Positions 22,431 through 33,954 of a DNA stretch of 64,000 nt are shown in pieces. This DNA is from Puccinia triticina (Eukaryota > Basidiomycota > Pucciniomycetes > Pucciniales > Pucciniaceae). The stretch lies in the NCBI RefSeq assembly GCF_026914185.1, contig NC_070570.1, positions 1,550,001 through 1,614,000 of the forward strand. Reading direction: 5' to 3'. A program made the translations under genes and the position numbers. The notes beneath the pieces are model-generated. The model did not search any database. It was given only the letters and a program-made list of their open reading frames with translations, and had not been told where the DNA came from. Position 1 is the stretch's first letter. Each line of letters starts with the position of its first letter.

Positions 22431-23091
22431 TGGATGTGACCCCAAAAACATTATTTCTGGGTTTTATATTCAGAAAAATTGTCCAACGAAATTTTATGTG
22501 GAAATATTCCTCATTAATCTGTGGTTGATAACAAAAGTAGATAAAAAAAAGAACCTGACAAAAATATGCTAACCCATGGTAAACTAATTTCAAAAAGGCC
22601 TCCTATGCATGTAGCACTTCAAGTATGATATGCAATATCTTGAGCAAGTTCAACCAACCAAATTAAAAATGTGTGCAGGATGGTATCATGAGAGAGGTCA
22701 GGGGTCAATGTTTTTCCTTTTTTGAAAAAAAAGTCAATTTGCAGACTTCTGATAACAGATCAATTGTTGAAGTAAAAAAAAAAGAAAAAAAAAATTGAGA
22801 CCCCTCAGCCACCCTGGATTAATCCTAAAACTTGCAATGTCTTTTTTTCAGGAAGAATTGAATGGTGTATGTAGAAATTTATGAATGTTATCAGGCAAAA
22901 AAAAAGATTCCTGTGGCTTGAAGCTAACACAAGGGGAAGGAGAGAGATTATAGAATCGTATTAAGGAGACATGGAAAAGAGACAAAGGTATCAAGAAGAA
23001 TAATAAAAAAAATTGATCAATATAAATTGATCAATATACGCTATATTGATCAATATACGACATCGCAAATTCATCCATCTTGGTAGTGTAT
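22376..23091 (-). repeat. Right inverted arm of palindrome
   Basis: Reverse complement of 19445-20155; ends at CTTGGTAGTGTATCAC. Confidence 0.85.
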
Positions 23092-23344
23092 CACAGGGTA
23101 TCAGATTGGAGTGCAGGGGGTTTGCACCTCATTATGATGGGGTGTCATGGCCATGTACACCATAGATTTCACTTGTTTTGGGGTACCCTGTGGCTCACCC
23201 CAACTTCCATGGGGTATGAGGTGCTGTACCCCATCTTCACAGGGGTGTGTAGGTGTACACCCCAAGTGGTTTGGGGTACACATCAGCTGTACCCCTTTTT
23301 GGTGTCCATGAAGTAAAAACTTGGGGTGCCTTTAGCATGCCCCC

Positions 23345-23948
23345 AAAAAAGACCGCCATTTACGCAAATTATCTGTCGGAGAGTCATCATTGGTCATGAA
23401 TTTGATGTAGTGCCTGCCTTACCCAAAAGTGTTGATGTTATCTGCCTATTCCTTACCGGCTTCAATGATTGTGTGGCAGGTCAATCCGCGATGCTAACAG
23501 AATGTTGATCAAGCACATATGCTATTCAGCACGTCTCTATATAATGTTAGGGGCTACTACCACGTCTTCATAAACCATTTGTTTTGTTAGCCATATGTTT
23601 CTGGTAGCATCTACTCCATGTTATTGCTTCATTTTCAGGGACCGTCGTCCTCTTGATGATCAAAAGCAAGATATCATCAAACCCGTGCGTTTCAAGCGAG
23701 GTTCAATCATGCAACTTTTAGCCACAGGGCAGTTTGCTATAAATAATAAGCCATCCATAAAAACGGCAGGAAAATTCCAAAGAAAAAACATTCCAACATT
23801 TGTAGAGGATAAGATAAAATATGAGAATAATGAAATTTAATATGCTACCCAATTGTCCAATTAAGTGAAGTGTTCTATAAACCGCAGATGCCCAGAAAGA
23901 TAACAGTGGAAAGAAGAAGAGAATAGAGCAGGGAAGGGGAGAAGCGGA
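23345..23948 (+). other. Possible terminal exon 23639-23840; otherwise unassigned
   Basis: CATTTTCAG at 23630-23638 is a good splice acceptor and opens a frame to TAA 23838-23840 encoding a basic peptide (DRRPLDDQKQDIIKPVRFKR...). The upstream exon is not identifiable and no domain is recognised. The frame at 23326-23508 overlaps the end of the TIR element, so a gene interrupted by it is possible. Confidence 0.25.
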
Positions 23949-24696
23949 TTAGTAGCCTCCGCCGAATCCGCCACCACCACCGAATCCTCCACCGAATCCT
24001 CCACCGAATCCTCCTCCGCCTCCTCCACCGAATCCTCCACCGAATCCTCCTCCGCCTCCTCCACCGTACCCCTCGCCGAATCCTCCTCCAAATCCTCCTC
24101 CAAATCCACCACCGTAGCCTCCACCCATTCCGTACCCTCCACCGAGGCCATACCCGCCGCCAAGACCTCCTGCCAATCCATAGCCCATCTGGAGAATGGA
24201 ACATTTCACGATTAGGATTTGATTAGACCAAAGTCATAAGACCACAAAGAAAGAAAAAAGAACTTACGCCTCCTCCATAGCCACCGCCTAGTCCGCCGCC
24301 GTAACCTATTCCACCGCCGAGTAGGGATAAGCCGCTACCGTACCCGGAGCCGTAATTGTTCATCCCGTTCATGCCGTAGCCGTTGGCACCGTAGCCGTTA
24401 GCGCCTCCGGAGCCATAGGCGTTGAGTGCGCCTCCAGATGACTGAGTGGATGTGCCGGATGACTGTTGGAACGAGTTCGAGCTCGATTGGCCGCCGTTGG
24501 ATGCCAGGCCGCCGTTGTAGCCGCTGTTGTATCCGTTCAGCCCGTAGCCGTTGGCCCCGAGTTGCGAGCTACCGAAGCGGCCGCCGTTGTTGAAGCTCGA
24601 GAGTCCGCCGAGTTGCGGCGTCGGGGCGGCGTTGGTTAGGGATGTGACGCTCAGGGCTGCTACTGTGATCATCGTCGAGAGCTGTGTTGAGAACAT
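23949..24696 (-). CDS. Secreted glycine-rich protein, two exons
   Basis: Exon 1 is 24268-24696 (143 codons), the intron 24189-24267 (79 nt; donor GTAAGT, CTAATC branch-like sites, acceptor CCAG), exon 2 23949-24188 (79 codons plus stop); phase 0, total 222 aa. The N-terminus is a clear signal peptide (MFSTQLSTMITVAALSVTSL, predicted cut after TNAA). The mature protein has a Gly/Asn/Ser/Tyr-rich part (NGYGLNGYNSGYNGG) and, in exon 2, a GGGFGGG/GGGYGGG array. It contains no cysteine in either exon if spliced as proposed. Such proteins are usually cell-wall or extracellular-matrix structural proteins; a secreted role at a host interface is conceivable but unproven. The GATATATTC stretch near 24808 could be a TATA region. 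Confidence 0.75.
24189..24267 (-). other. Intron of glycine-rich protein gene
   Basis: GTAAGT at the 5' end, CCAG at the 3' end; removal joins two Gly-rich frames in phase. Without it exon 1 would run into a short hydrophobic tail. Confidence 0.75.
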
Positions 24697-25323
24697 TATG
24701 GAGGGCAGTATTATTGGAAAGCGAAAGGATGAGAAGGTTTTTTTTTGGTTCTTCGATGTCTGGATGAAAATAGGATATGGAATGGTCTGAGTGAAAGCGG
24801 AAAAAGATATATTCAGGTGACCGGAAGGATTATTATAATTAAACGAGTAAATAGACAGGATGCTGAGGGAGTCTGGCTCAAGAAATGGAAGTGAGTTACT
24901 TGTGGGGTGACTGAAGGGGAATCCCCAAAAGTGCGCACAGGGGATTGGTCTTTATACCCGACACTCCAAAGCAAGATAGAGAGAGGGCTCGTCAAACTCC
25001 AAGAGCATCGCTCCTTTCAACACTGATGTTTGACTATACTGACGGTCACTTGGCAGGTTCTTAGTCTGGCGATTTTCGTCCGGTCATATCTGCAAGTTCA
25101 GTCGACAGTTAGCACATCATCATTGGTTGCCATTTCCTTGATTTTAAACGGCCCCAGGCCCGTGGCCAAACTAATCACTGGTTTATCACGGACCAACTGC
25201 GTCTGTAGATAGATGGACGCCTGACGACGAATAACGATAGCCAATTTGAATGTATTACAAGCGGTGAGTGGCCGTGACCAACCCTATAGTACGGTTCGGC
25301 CCGAAGTTCTGGCCCACCCCGAG

Positions 25324-25454
25324 CTTAACAAAGTCTCCTAGTGAGATAGTGAGGCAGCCCCGCAGGGTCTCTGTCTCACAGAGGACGGGAGGTCGCACTT
25401 TAGTGCGAGGCGCTTCGCGCCGCGTCCCCCCGGCAGGCGAGGGACTTGTGCTAA
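25324..25454. repeat. GC-rich CAAGTCCC dyad element, longest copy
   Basis: CTTAACAAAGTCTCC...CGAGGGACTTGTGCTAA. Reverse complement shares GGGGGACGCGGCGCGAAGCG with copy 1 and GAGACAGAGACCCTGCGG with 3612-3675, which shows the smaller pieces belong to one family. Confidence 0.65.
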
Positions 25455-25498
25455 ATTTGGGCCAACCCCGGCTATTCTTTTATTTTTCTTGAATCCGG

Positions 25499-25830
25499 CT
25501 ACTCGTCAGCGTGCTCAATTAAGCCCAAGAACATGTCCACTGCATAGTCGCAACGTAGCCTTGCAGACCGGCTGAACCCGGGCTCTGAGTCGCTAGCACA
25601 GATATCGAGGTCTTTCTGGGGGCACCAGCAAGCAAGCCAGCTCGCAAGATAGCTCACAGCCCGGCTGGCGATGGGATTGCTCATACCGTCAGTTAGCAAC
25701 AGCGCAACTGCCTCCCCAATTTGCAAGACACCAGCGTCTGGAACAGACTCAGCGGCTTCCTGGATCACCACAACCGTGTCACGGTGCAACAACCCATCGT
25801 TTGTTTGATAGTCCCTAGTTATGCTCTTTT
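25499..25830 (-). pseudogene. Orphan coding fragment, unknown function
   Basis: Unrecognised. An open frame without ATG, about 110 codons, balanced composition and normal protein character (RDTVVVIQEAAESVPDAG, then SRAVSYLASWLACWCPQKD), ending at TGA/TAG near 25499. It is bounded on one side by a GC-rich dyad element (25324-25454) and on the other by a minisatellite (25855), so it may be an exon cut off from its gene by repeats. Confidence 0.4.
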
Positions 25831-25854
25831 TTTACTTGTTAGCCCTGCACACAT

Positions 25855-26255
25855 TGGTCATCAAGGGGAGTAGCACCCCTCAATGACCAACACAGACCGG
25901 TCATCAAGGGTGCTATGTACTCCCCTCAATGACCAACAGAGACTGGTCATCAAGGGTGCTACTCCCCTGATGGCCGGCACAATTGGTAATCAAGGGGAGT
26001 AGCACCCCTTGATGGCCAACACAGACCGGTCATCAAGGGTGCTACTCCCCTCAATGACTGACACAATTGCTCATTGAGGGGAGTAGCACCTCCCCTCAAT
26101 GACCAACACAGACCAGTCATCAAGGGGGGTGCTACTCCCCTCAATGACCGGCACAATCGTTCATTGAGGGGAGTAGCACCTCCCCACAATGGCCGGCACA
26201 GATTGGTCATCAAGGGGAGGAATCAATGACCGGTCTGTGCCGGTCATTGAGGTGC
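25855..26255. repeat. Palindromic minisatellite, locus 3
   Basis: Units such as ACCGGTCATCAAGGGTGCTA and CTCAATGACCAACACAGACC; same family as locus 2. Ends abruptly at TGACAGCTCT (26256). Confidence 0.8.
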
Positions 26256-26590
26256 TGACAGCTCTATTTATGAAGCTAAGGGTCTAAAACCGTAATTTTA
26301 TATGTATGTAATTAGGGTTTGTAGGCCCTTGCACTGTAACTGTGCTGAAATAAAACACTGGTAATATAATACCAAAATTTTTACGTGGTGATTAGCCACT
26401 ACAAGGGTTTTCTCTCTTATGTAAGTGACAGCTCTGTTTATGAAGCTTAGGGCAAAAATCCGTCAAAATTAAGGGTTTTGGGCCCTAGCACTATAACTGT
26501 GCTGATTTAAACACTAGTAATGTAAATTACTAAACTTGTTACGTGGTAAATAAGACCACTACAAGGGTTTTAAACACTCTTTTAAAAAGA
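26256..26590. repeat. Tandem pair of about 170-bp repeats
   Basis: TGACAGCTCT(A/G)TTTATGAAGC begins at 26256 and 26426. Both copies continue through GGGCC(C/T)T(T/A)GCACT, TAACTGTGCTGA, TACGTGGT and CCACTACAAGGGTTTT. Possibly LTR remnants of Gypsy B, but no matching copy is found downstream of it. Confidence 0.6.
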
Positions 26591-27395
26591 GGAGGATTTT
26601 ATTATGTTATTAATAATATATAATTGTTAATTACAGGGAATCAATTTGGCGTAAAAAGTAGGTGGTAAGCACTTAAACTGAGTGGCTAATTGTCAGAGGC
26701 GGGGGTCTTACGGCAACTACTTATAAGGATAAAGCTTGTAAATATACTAATAAGGGATTTTTGATATTTTAAAGGTTTAATCCAGTGGATTTTACGTGCA
26801 GGGGATGGTTTTAAAGGGAAAAGGGGCTACAATAGTAGCAGGGGAGAATATCCAAGGCAAACTTACAGTTTATGGGCGGTGAATGGTCTAGGGGATCTTT
26901 TCCTGAGAGCCAAATAGGCCTCTATTTATAGAGGGGACTTCAGTGGGCGTAAACACTGAGTCCTTTTCTCCCTATGGGAGTATCCAGGGGTGTAGCTGTG
27001 AAAAGGGCTTGGCTGTGGGTAATTTAATTGTATTGTAATAGACTAATTTCCCTGACTCTGTCACATGACATGTTTATAACCAATTGTCATGTGAAAGAGC
27101 TTCAGTAGAAGTCTACATACATAATACTTTCACAGGGTATTTTTACACAAGTAATATTACTCATTAATGTACGACATTTTAATTTTATGTACATTGTTTG
27201 TTTTACTAAATTTATGTATGTAATATTATTTTTGGGCGCTTTCTGGGGCCAATTCTTATTTATACAATTAGTACATGAAGGAATAGGAATAAGGGGGTAC
27301 TTTAAGTGGGTGACCCCCCTTAATTTATGATGAGGAATCTGATTCTGCAATCATAATTTAATAATTATTATTATTTACTAAGTTATTGCAGTCTT
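26591..27395. other. AT-rich DNA, no supported gene
   Basis: It contains TTATAGAGGGG-like motifs near 26935 and long AT tracts. TTATTGCAG at 27383-27391 looks like a splice acceptor right where the Gypsy B frame starts, but no exon before it is seen. Confidence 0.35.
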
Positions 27396-29120
27396 TTGGA
27401 TTTGACATTGGATAATTTTAATATGTTAATTTATCATATTCCTGGTAAGTTGAATCCGGCCAATGGTCCTAGCAGACAGGAAGATTTTGTAGGATTGCAA
27501 ACAGATATTCCTGAGGCTAAATTGATTGTGGACAAGATGGTCCTTATGGAGCAACTTGAGGAATTGTCGCTGAGTGAAGTGGTAGGGTTTCATGGTATTC
27601 ATGACTTAGCATTTCAGCGGCCAAATCAGTTATTGATTGATTATTTCTTGCGGCATTATACGGATCAGGATTCTTTGGGCAGGGATGTTAAAAAGGTTGA
27701 CGGGTTGTTGTTTCATCGAGACAGGATTTTAGTTCCCAAATCTTTAAGGTTGGAATTTATTGCGATGTATCACAACTCCCCTAAGGTAGGAAATACGGGT
27801 GTGGCTTGTACATTGTCTATTCTGACGCGCACGTTTTCCTGGCCGGGGGTGGCGCAAATAGTTACGGATTACGTCAAGTCTTGCGATTCTTGTCAGCGGG
27901 TGAAGGCGCGTAGACAAGCGAAGGATGGAGAATTGGTTCCACTGGTGCCGGGACCCAAACTGTGGAGCACTATTGGTATGGATATGATCACAAAATTGCC
28001 GAGTTCGGCGGGGTTTGATTCCATCCTAGTAGTAATCGACTTGTTAAGTAAGCTGACACATTTTATTCCTTGTAAGGAGGCGTCGTCGTCAGCAGTTTTG
28101 GCAAATTTATTCAGGAAGCATATATTTAGATTGCATGGCTTGCCAGATAAGATTGTTTTGGATCGTGGGCCTATTTTTGTGAGTGAATTTTGGAAATCAC
28201 TAATGGTTTCTTTGCATATCAAATCGGGGTTGTCTACAGCTTATCATCCCCAGACGGATGGGCAAACTGAGCGGATGAATCAGGTTTTAGAAGATTATTT
28301 ACGTCATTTTTGTTCATATTATCAGGACAACTGGGATAAATGTTTGAATATGGCGGAGTTCTCCATAAACAATTTAGATTCGGCAAGTCTTGGTGTTTCT
28401 CCTTTCTTTTTTTCTTACGGTCATCATCCAAAGTTCAATATTATGACTGAATCTTTTGGGCGCAAGGATTTAGACGAATTTATTCTTGATTTGCAATTAA
28501 CGCAGGAGAAAGCAATGGAATGTTTGTCGTTGGCACGGAAGAAACAAGCCTTGTATTACAATGAAGGTAAGAAGCCGGCGCCGGTATATAATGAAGGAGA
28601 TTTTGTTTTACTTCTGCTGAAATTCATTCAGTCGAGGCGTCTGAATTCCAAATTAGATTACAGGTTTATCGGGCCTTTTCGCGTGAAAAGGATGGTAGGT
28701 TCTAATGCCGTTGAGTTGGATGTGGAGAAGGAATATCCAAAGCTGCATCCGGTTTTTAATGTTTCACTGATTGTGAAGTATATTCATCCTAACAGCATTT
28801 TGAATCGCGGTGTAGTAAACGGGATAAAAGAGAAATATTATAGTGATAAAGAGGTTGTTGACTGGTCTTTAATGAGGGCAATTCTGGATGTACGGTCTTT
28901 CAAGAAAGGTAAGTTTGAGTACTTGATTTCTTGGAAGGGTTCTACGGTGGGAGACAACACGTGGGTGGCCAAAGAGCATATCTCAGAATCGGTAAGGCGT
29001 TCTTTGGATTCATTCAAATTACTTCACGGGAAAATTTTTGGGAATAAAAAGGTGAAGAAGGCTAATTTGGTGGATAAATCTACGGGAGGTTTGGAGGTAC
29101 AAGGTGAGGCTAATTTGTAA
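27396..29120 (+). pseudogene. pol: Gypsy B chromovirus pol, 5'-truncated (integrase and chromodomain)
   Basis: 574 codons open, beginning (TTG, not ATG) in the last part of RNase H (FNMLIYHIPGKLNPANGPSR), then the integrase zinc finger (HNSPKVGNTG...CDSC), catalytic core with GMDMITKLPS Asp, LDRGP Asp and TDGQTERMNQ Glu at exact DD35E spacing, a GPF-type region (YRFIGPFRVKRM), the LHPVFNVSLI motif and a good chromodomain (FEYLISWKGSTVGDNTWV). RT, protease and Gag are missing, so this is a 5'-deleted copy of a family distinct from Gypsy A. The remaining frame has no stop, suggesting recent loss of the 5' half. Confidence 0.88.
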
Positions 29121-29515
29121 CGTTTTCGTGTGATGACTAATCTTTTCATTTAGATGGCTAGCTATTTTATAATATTACTAGTTGTGCGGTTCGGAACCGC
29201 TATCAGATTTTAATCAACATTCTTAGATTTTATGGTTTTGTGGGTTTTGTTGTTGTTGTCTGATTGCATGTTATATTCTCCTTTCCTTGTTTCTCTTTCT
29301 CGCTCTTTTTCCTTTTTCCTCATCCCAATATCTTTGTTCATTATCATCATTATCCAAAACCCTTATAAAGAAATCCTTAAATATAAATCCCTTCAAGAGT
29401 TTATTCTTTGTTCGAAGATAAACTACCTTTACTACATCTGAAAGATTGGTGATATTCTCTCTTGAGAATATTCATAACCGCTTGAGAAGTAAGAGTAGTA
29501 GAGGGGCTCTCACAA
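29121..29515. other. Possible 3' LTR or flank of Gypsy B
   Basis: From TGTGATGACTAATC (about 29129) to GGGCTCTCACA (about 29513) the ends form TGTGA/TCACA, as an LTR would, and the stretch has T/C-rich R-U5-like sequence. No second copy exists in the window, so this is unproven. Confidence 0.3.
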
Positions 29516-29670
29516 TTGCTCACCCCAAATTACATGGGGTATGAGGTGCTGTACCTCATCTTCACAGGGGTGCGCAAAAGTACATCCCAATTGGTTTGGG
29601 GTACATTTCAGCAGTACCCCTTTTTGGTGTACATGAAGTAAATGTTTGGGGTGCATTTAGGCTGACCCAA
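29516..29670. repeat. Solo end of the GGGGTACACC TIR family
   Basis: CACCCCAAATTACATGGGGT...GGGGTGCATTTAGGCTGACCC closely follows the right terminus of the palindromic element (about 23195-23344), including the ATGAGGTGCTGTACC and CCCTTTTTGGTGTACATGAA blocks. It lies about 380 bp upstream of the NIC96 start. Confidence 0.65.
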
Positions 29671-30045
29671 AAAGAACCTTTGCCAAAAGACGTACTCATA
29701 TTTGGCCCGCGGTTTTGGACCCTCAAATTACTGGGCAACATGAAGAATGTGACAAAGCCCTACGTGGTCTCCGGTTTGCTGGAGATGCCCTCAAAACGGA
29801 CTTTGCCAAGGAAGCGATGGACGCGCTGGAAGGGACACAGAAAAGGGCAAGAGTAAACAACAAAAAGCGTCCAGGGGGAAAGGAGGCGTCGGGGGTTAAA
29901 CTGAAGTACCAATTTCGGACCCCGGCGCAGCATGCAGCATGCAGCCAGCTTAACCCGGCTGTCCCGGGGGGTCAGGGGATGGAAAAGTCGCCGCCAGGAT
30001 AATCAGCACCACACCAGCACAGCACCACCACCAACAACAACAACC

Positions 30046-33000
30046 ATGACATCCCAGTCGCCATTTCCAGGCTCATTCAGACTCACAACCCCTTCCGCAA
30101 AGCCACCAGCCTCGTCAGTTTCAGAATCGCTCAAGCAACTTCTCGATCAATCTCGACAGCTCCATGCTGGGATAGCCAGTGCCTCGAGTCTCAACGCAAA
30201 CTCTGGCTTCAACCAATTCTCAGGCGCGCCCAACTCGTCTGGTCACCTTACGGGCACCCTTCCCACCGTCCAGCTTGGTCTCGATCAGATCGAGGCCCAA
30301 TCAAGGAGACTTGTTTCGAAGATCCGGAAAAATGACACTCTTGACGCGTCCCTGTCTCTGTTTGGGGGCGGCCCAGCCGGTTCTGCTAGAGATGCTCGAA
30401 GTCTTACTGCTCTGAATGGCCAGGGTACCAGCTCCAAAGCGCACTATCTTCTGGCTGGTGCTGGGGTCAATGCCGAGGAGCTTGGAAAGACAATCGATGG
30501 TGTCGATCTACGGGGCACATTCGAACCTCTGCAGCCCTTACAAGATACCGATGTTGAGGTTGGTACCTCCTATCTCGGATATTGCTCACACTCAAACTGT
30601 TCTAAAATTTTCAGTATTATTGACCCAATTTTCCTCGACCAACAATCGGCAGGGTTACCTCAAACACGAACACGAGCAATCTATCATCGCGTCGATTGAA
30701 GAGGGTAGGAGGCAGACCGTTCAAGACTTCTATCAAATCTTAGATCGATCAATGAGACGCAATTGGGAAGAGCAGAAGGAGCTTCTTTTCGAAGAACTGG
30801 CGCGCCATCAACCCCAGTCCTCAAGTGAAGGTGGAAATATGCTGTCAATGTTTTCGACCCACTCTTCCCTTAACAATCTATCCGAAATTGCCAACTCGCC
30901 AACTGGCTCACCAGACCAATCATCTCGCAGGTCCCAGTCGAAACTCCCATTTTCGGAAAGCACGAACTTCAGTGGCATTCAAAGCGTCAGTCATCGCACC
31001 GGCTCCAATCAGACTGACTTGCACGGCAAAATGATGAAATACGACCAGGCGGTCTCTAAGCTCAACGAACGACGTCTTCAGAATGCATACTTTCCAATCG
31101 TTCATGCATTCAAAGACGCTAGCTTGTCAATCACCGATGATAACGCCGGGTCCTCCCAAAATGCACCCCTAACCGACACATGGAATCTTCTGGCTCAGCT
31201 CGTCCAGGAGAAAAACACTGGTCTGTCCGATCAAGACAACGAGATGATCGGTGGAATCAGGTTGACTACCATTTCAGCCGAGCGTAAATATGCTAAACAT
31301 TACCTGGGCGATCCTCAAAGTCTTGAAGCCAAAAACGTCCGCAAGCAGTTGGCGGATGGCGCCAAAGCACATTTAGAACAGCAGTCAGTCATCTCATTAA
31401 TTCCTCTTCATACCCCTCAAATACGCCCTCCCTCATGTCACTAACCAAGACTTCCTTGCGATATAATTGGCCAGATTTATCACCCATATCAGCATGCAAA
31501 TCGCCGCCCATCCACAAGAGGCTGCTCTCGGTGGGGACCCATCGACAGCCAACAAAGTCAGAGCTTACGTCGATCTAAAATTTTGTAAAAATGGAGCCTG
31601 GACAGATAAACGGCTAGAAGTCAGTCCTTAGTCTCTACTAAAAAAAGTATTTCAAGCTGATCGATTTTTTGATTCGGCTTTCAAATGGTGGTTTAATTTT
31701 AAAAGATCATCAACAATACGCCTGTTTGGGCCAGAATATTCTACCTGCTGCGGATCGGGCAAGTTTCTGAAGCCTTGAAATTCACCAAAAGCTTTGAACA
31801 GCATATTCGGAAAACCGAGCCCAACTTCTTGTCCTATTTTTCCTCGTGGGCTTCGAGTTCCGATCGGCGCTTATCCAAAACCTTGCGGGACAGATTCTTA
31901 GCCGAATACAACCAAAGGACCCGAGAGGTTAGTGGAGCCGAGGGAGGATTTGGCTCCGGTACCAGTCATGCGACCACCGCCAACGTGGATCCATTCAAAC
32001 ATGCTGTCTATAAAATCATCGGAAGAATCGAAATTCAACGCAAGAATGTTCCGGTGGCTATCGCCAGTATGGAAGATTGGGTCTGGCTGCAGTTGGTCCT
32101 CGTCAAGGAAACTGACCCAGCACTCGATCATCCTGTATCCAGTAACAACAACTCTATCTCATCCGCCCAGGATCGCTACGGCTTGGAGGAGTTTGCTCAG
32201 GTAATCGCTAAATACGGCGAGAATCACTTCGACCCCAATGGTAATCGACCCCTAATGTATTTCAGAGTGCTTTTGATGAGCGGCCAATTCGAAAAGGTAT
32301 GTGAACTTGTAAACAGCCCAGATGTTCGAGGAAAGCATCAATCAACCGAATTTCTTCTCTCTTTAGGCGTGTTTGTTCCTTCAACAAAAGCCACATTATC
32401 AAGTCGACGCGGTACATTTTGCCATAGCCCTATCATACTACGGCTTACTGCGTATATGTGACAACGCTCCCTCGTCCGAGGGTCCAGCTTGTAAGCTGAA
32501 GCTTATCATTGATGCTGTATGTATGTTTGACTGATGAAGGCCTTCGTGATTTCTAGCCTCTCCTAAGGGCAGATCATCTAGTATAAGCCTCCCGTCGGTG
32601 AACTTCGCGCGCTTGATCTATCGGTACACCCGTCTTTTTGCCAAGAGCGCGCCTGAAGTAGCCGTGCAGTACCTATATTTGATCTGTCTGAATGCCGATG
32701 CTCCGCCGGCTTCACTCGGCCAAAATCAAATCACGCTCTGTCACACTTATATTGGCGACCTCGCTGTTGAAACCGCATCACGGGAAGAAATCCTGGGTGA
32801 TGTGCGCAACGATGGTACACGGATAGTCAGTTCAGATATTTTCATTCAACGTGATTTTCTAAATTGTTTTCTGACTTTTTTTGATACACATATTCTCGTG
32901 GTGGTTTTGTAGCCGGGAATGATTGAAAGGGATTTGAGTCTGATCAAGTTATCTAATCAGCGCGAGTATCTGGAAACAATCGTCAAGCAAGCAGCAGAGC

Positions 33001-33954
33001 GAGCTTTCCGGGAGCGACGATTACGGGATGCGATCCGACTGTTCAACATAGCAGAAGAGTACGACCGAGTGATCGCAGTGATAAACATCGAGCTCGGCAA
33101 TTCGTTATTCCAGCCGGGGAGCAAGCCGGCCTCGGGTCGGATCGGCGACGAGATGGACGGCGCCGGGCCCAAAGGCGCTACCGTCTCCCTCACTGCTTCC
33201 GAGGACATCGTCGCCGTCGCTAACAACGTCTTGGCCCATTACGATCGCACTTCCACTATCTCAAGTCGCATCACCCGCAAGAACCGCGAAACCTGTGCGT
33301 TGTTGTTGAGATTAAAAGCCGTCTTGGATTTGCATGAACAGGGCAAAAATGAGCAAGCATTGTCTGTAAGTATCCGCACGCCGCTTCTTCTGTAATATTC
33401 TTGTGCTTTGATGGAATATCACGAAGAACATTATAACCAACTCTATCCTTCCTTTTTTTCCCCCGGTGGGCGATGTGTAGATGCTGGATTCGATCGATCT
33501 CCTGCCGACCGGAAACGATCTAGTTCAGATCATAAGGAAGTCTGAACAAGTCAAAGATTTGGACGATACGATTGTCAAGAACTTGGATGTGATTGTCTTG
33601 AGTGGGATGAACATCCTTTTCCAGGTGTTCAGTAGCTTCAAAGATAGTCCCTATGGTGATGCTAGCCGCCAAGCTGTAAGTTGTTTCACACCCCATTTTT
33701 TTTCTCTTGGGGAAGTGATAGTCTTCTTCTGGCCGACTTGGCTATACCTCAATCAACTCTCTCTGGATACTGATGTTTTGCTCCCCGGTTACTGATTATC
33801 GTGAATTTTTATCACGCTATCTTCGTTCTGCTAGAAAATGGCCGAGATCAAAACTAAAGCCCGAGCCATTACTACTTTTGCTGGGATGTTGCGATACCGG
33901 TTATCCCCTGAAACCTACTCGCAACTTAGTCGATTACAAGCTTATTTACATTAA
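30046..33954 (+). CDS. NIC96: Nucleoporin NIC96/NUP93, nine exons
   Basis: Exons 30046-30562, 30615-31383, 31475-31619, 31706-32296, 32367-32490, 32557-32825, 32913-33365, 33481-33675, 33835-33954; they join in phase to 3,183 nt (1,060 aa plus stop), longer than the roughly 840 aa of the yeast protein. NIC96/NUP93 is a scaffold of the nuclear pore inner ring. The N-terminal 170 residues are Ser/Gly-rich and disordered, followed by helical stretches (EHEQSIIASIEEGRRQTVQD) and an alpha-solenoid with family-typical blocks: LTTISAERKYAKHYLG, NTPVWARIFYLLRIGQVSEA, HFAIALSYYGLLRICD, then FARLIYRYTRLF, REYLETIVKQAAERAF and the C-terminal FAGMLRYRLSPETYSQLSRL. All introns are GT-AG, 52-159 nt. ATG 30046 (CAACCATGACA after a CAA/CAC-rich leader) is preferred to the in-frame ATG at 29932. 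Conserved single-copy gene, apparently intact. Confidence 0.93.

Larger units (their letters stand above)
18231..23344. mobile_element. 5.1-kb palindromic TIR element with 172-bp tandem array
   Basis: Outer ends GGGGGCATGCTAAATGCACC (18231) and its inverted match ending GCATGCCCCC (23344); the inverted match continues with scattered GGGGTACACC words to about 18475 and 23100. Inside: a minisatellite block at 18480-19400, then two nearly identical inverted arms (about 19445-20155 and 22376-23091, with matching ATTGATCAATATA runs), then an array of 172-173-bp units between them. No transposase gene. Flanks are A runs (ATAAAAAAAA / AAAAAAGACC), so the target duplication cannot be read. Confidence 0.7.

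Noticed and set aside
23875..24204. Arg/Trp-rich and Glu/Asp-rich frames beside the glycine-rich protein
   Set aside because: Shadow frames of the GGN-repeat exon; only the Gly frame joins exon 1 through a proper intron.
26256..26590. LTR of Gypsy B
   Set aside because: The 170-bp units are duplicated in tandem and do not recur downstream of the Gypsy B pol, so LTR status cannot be supported.
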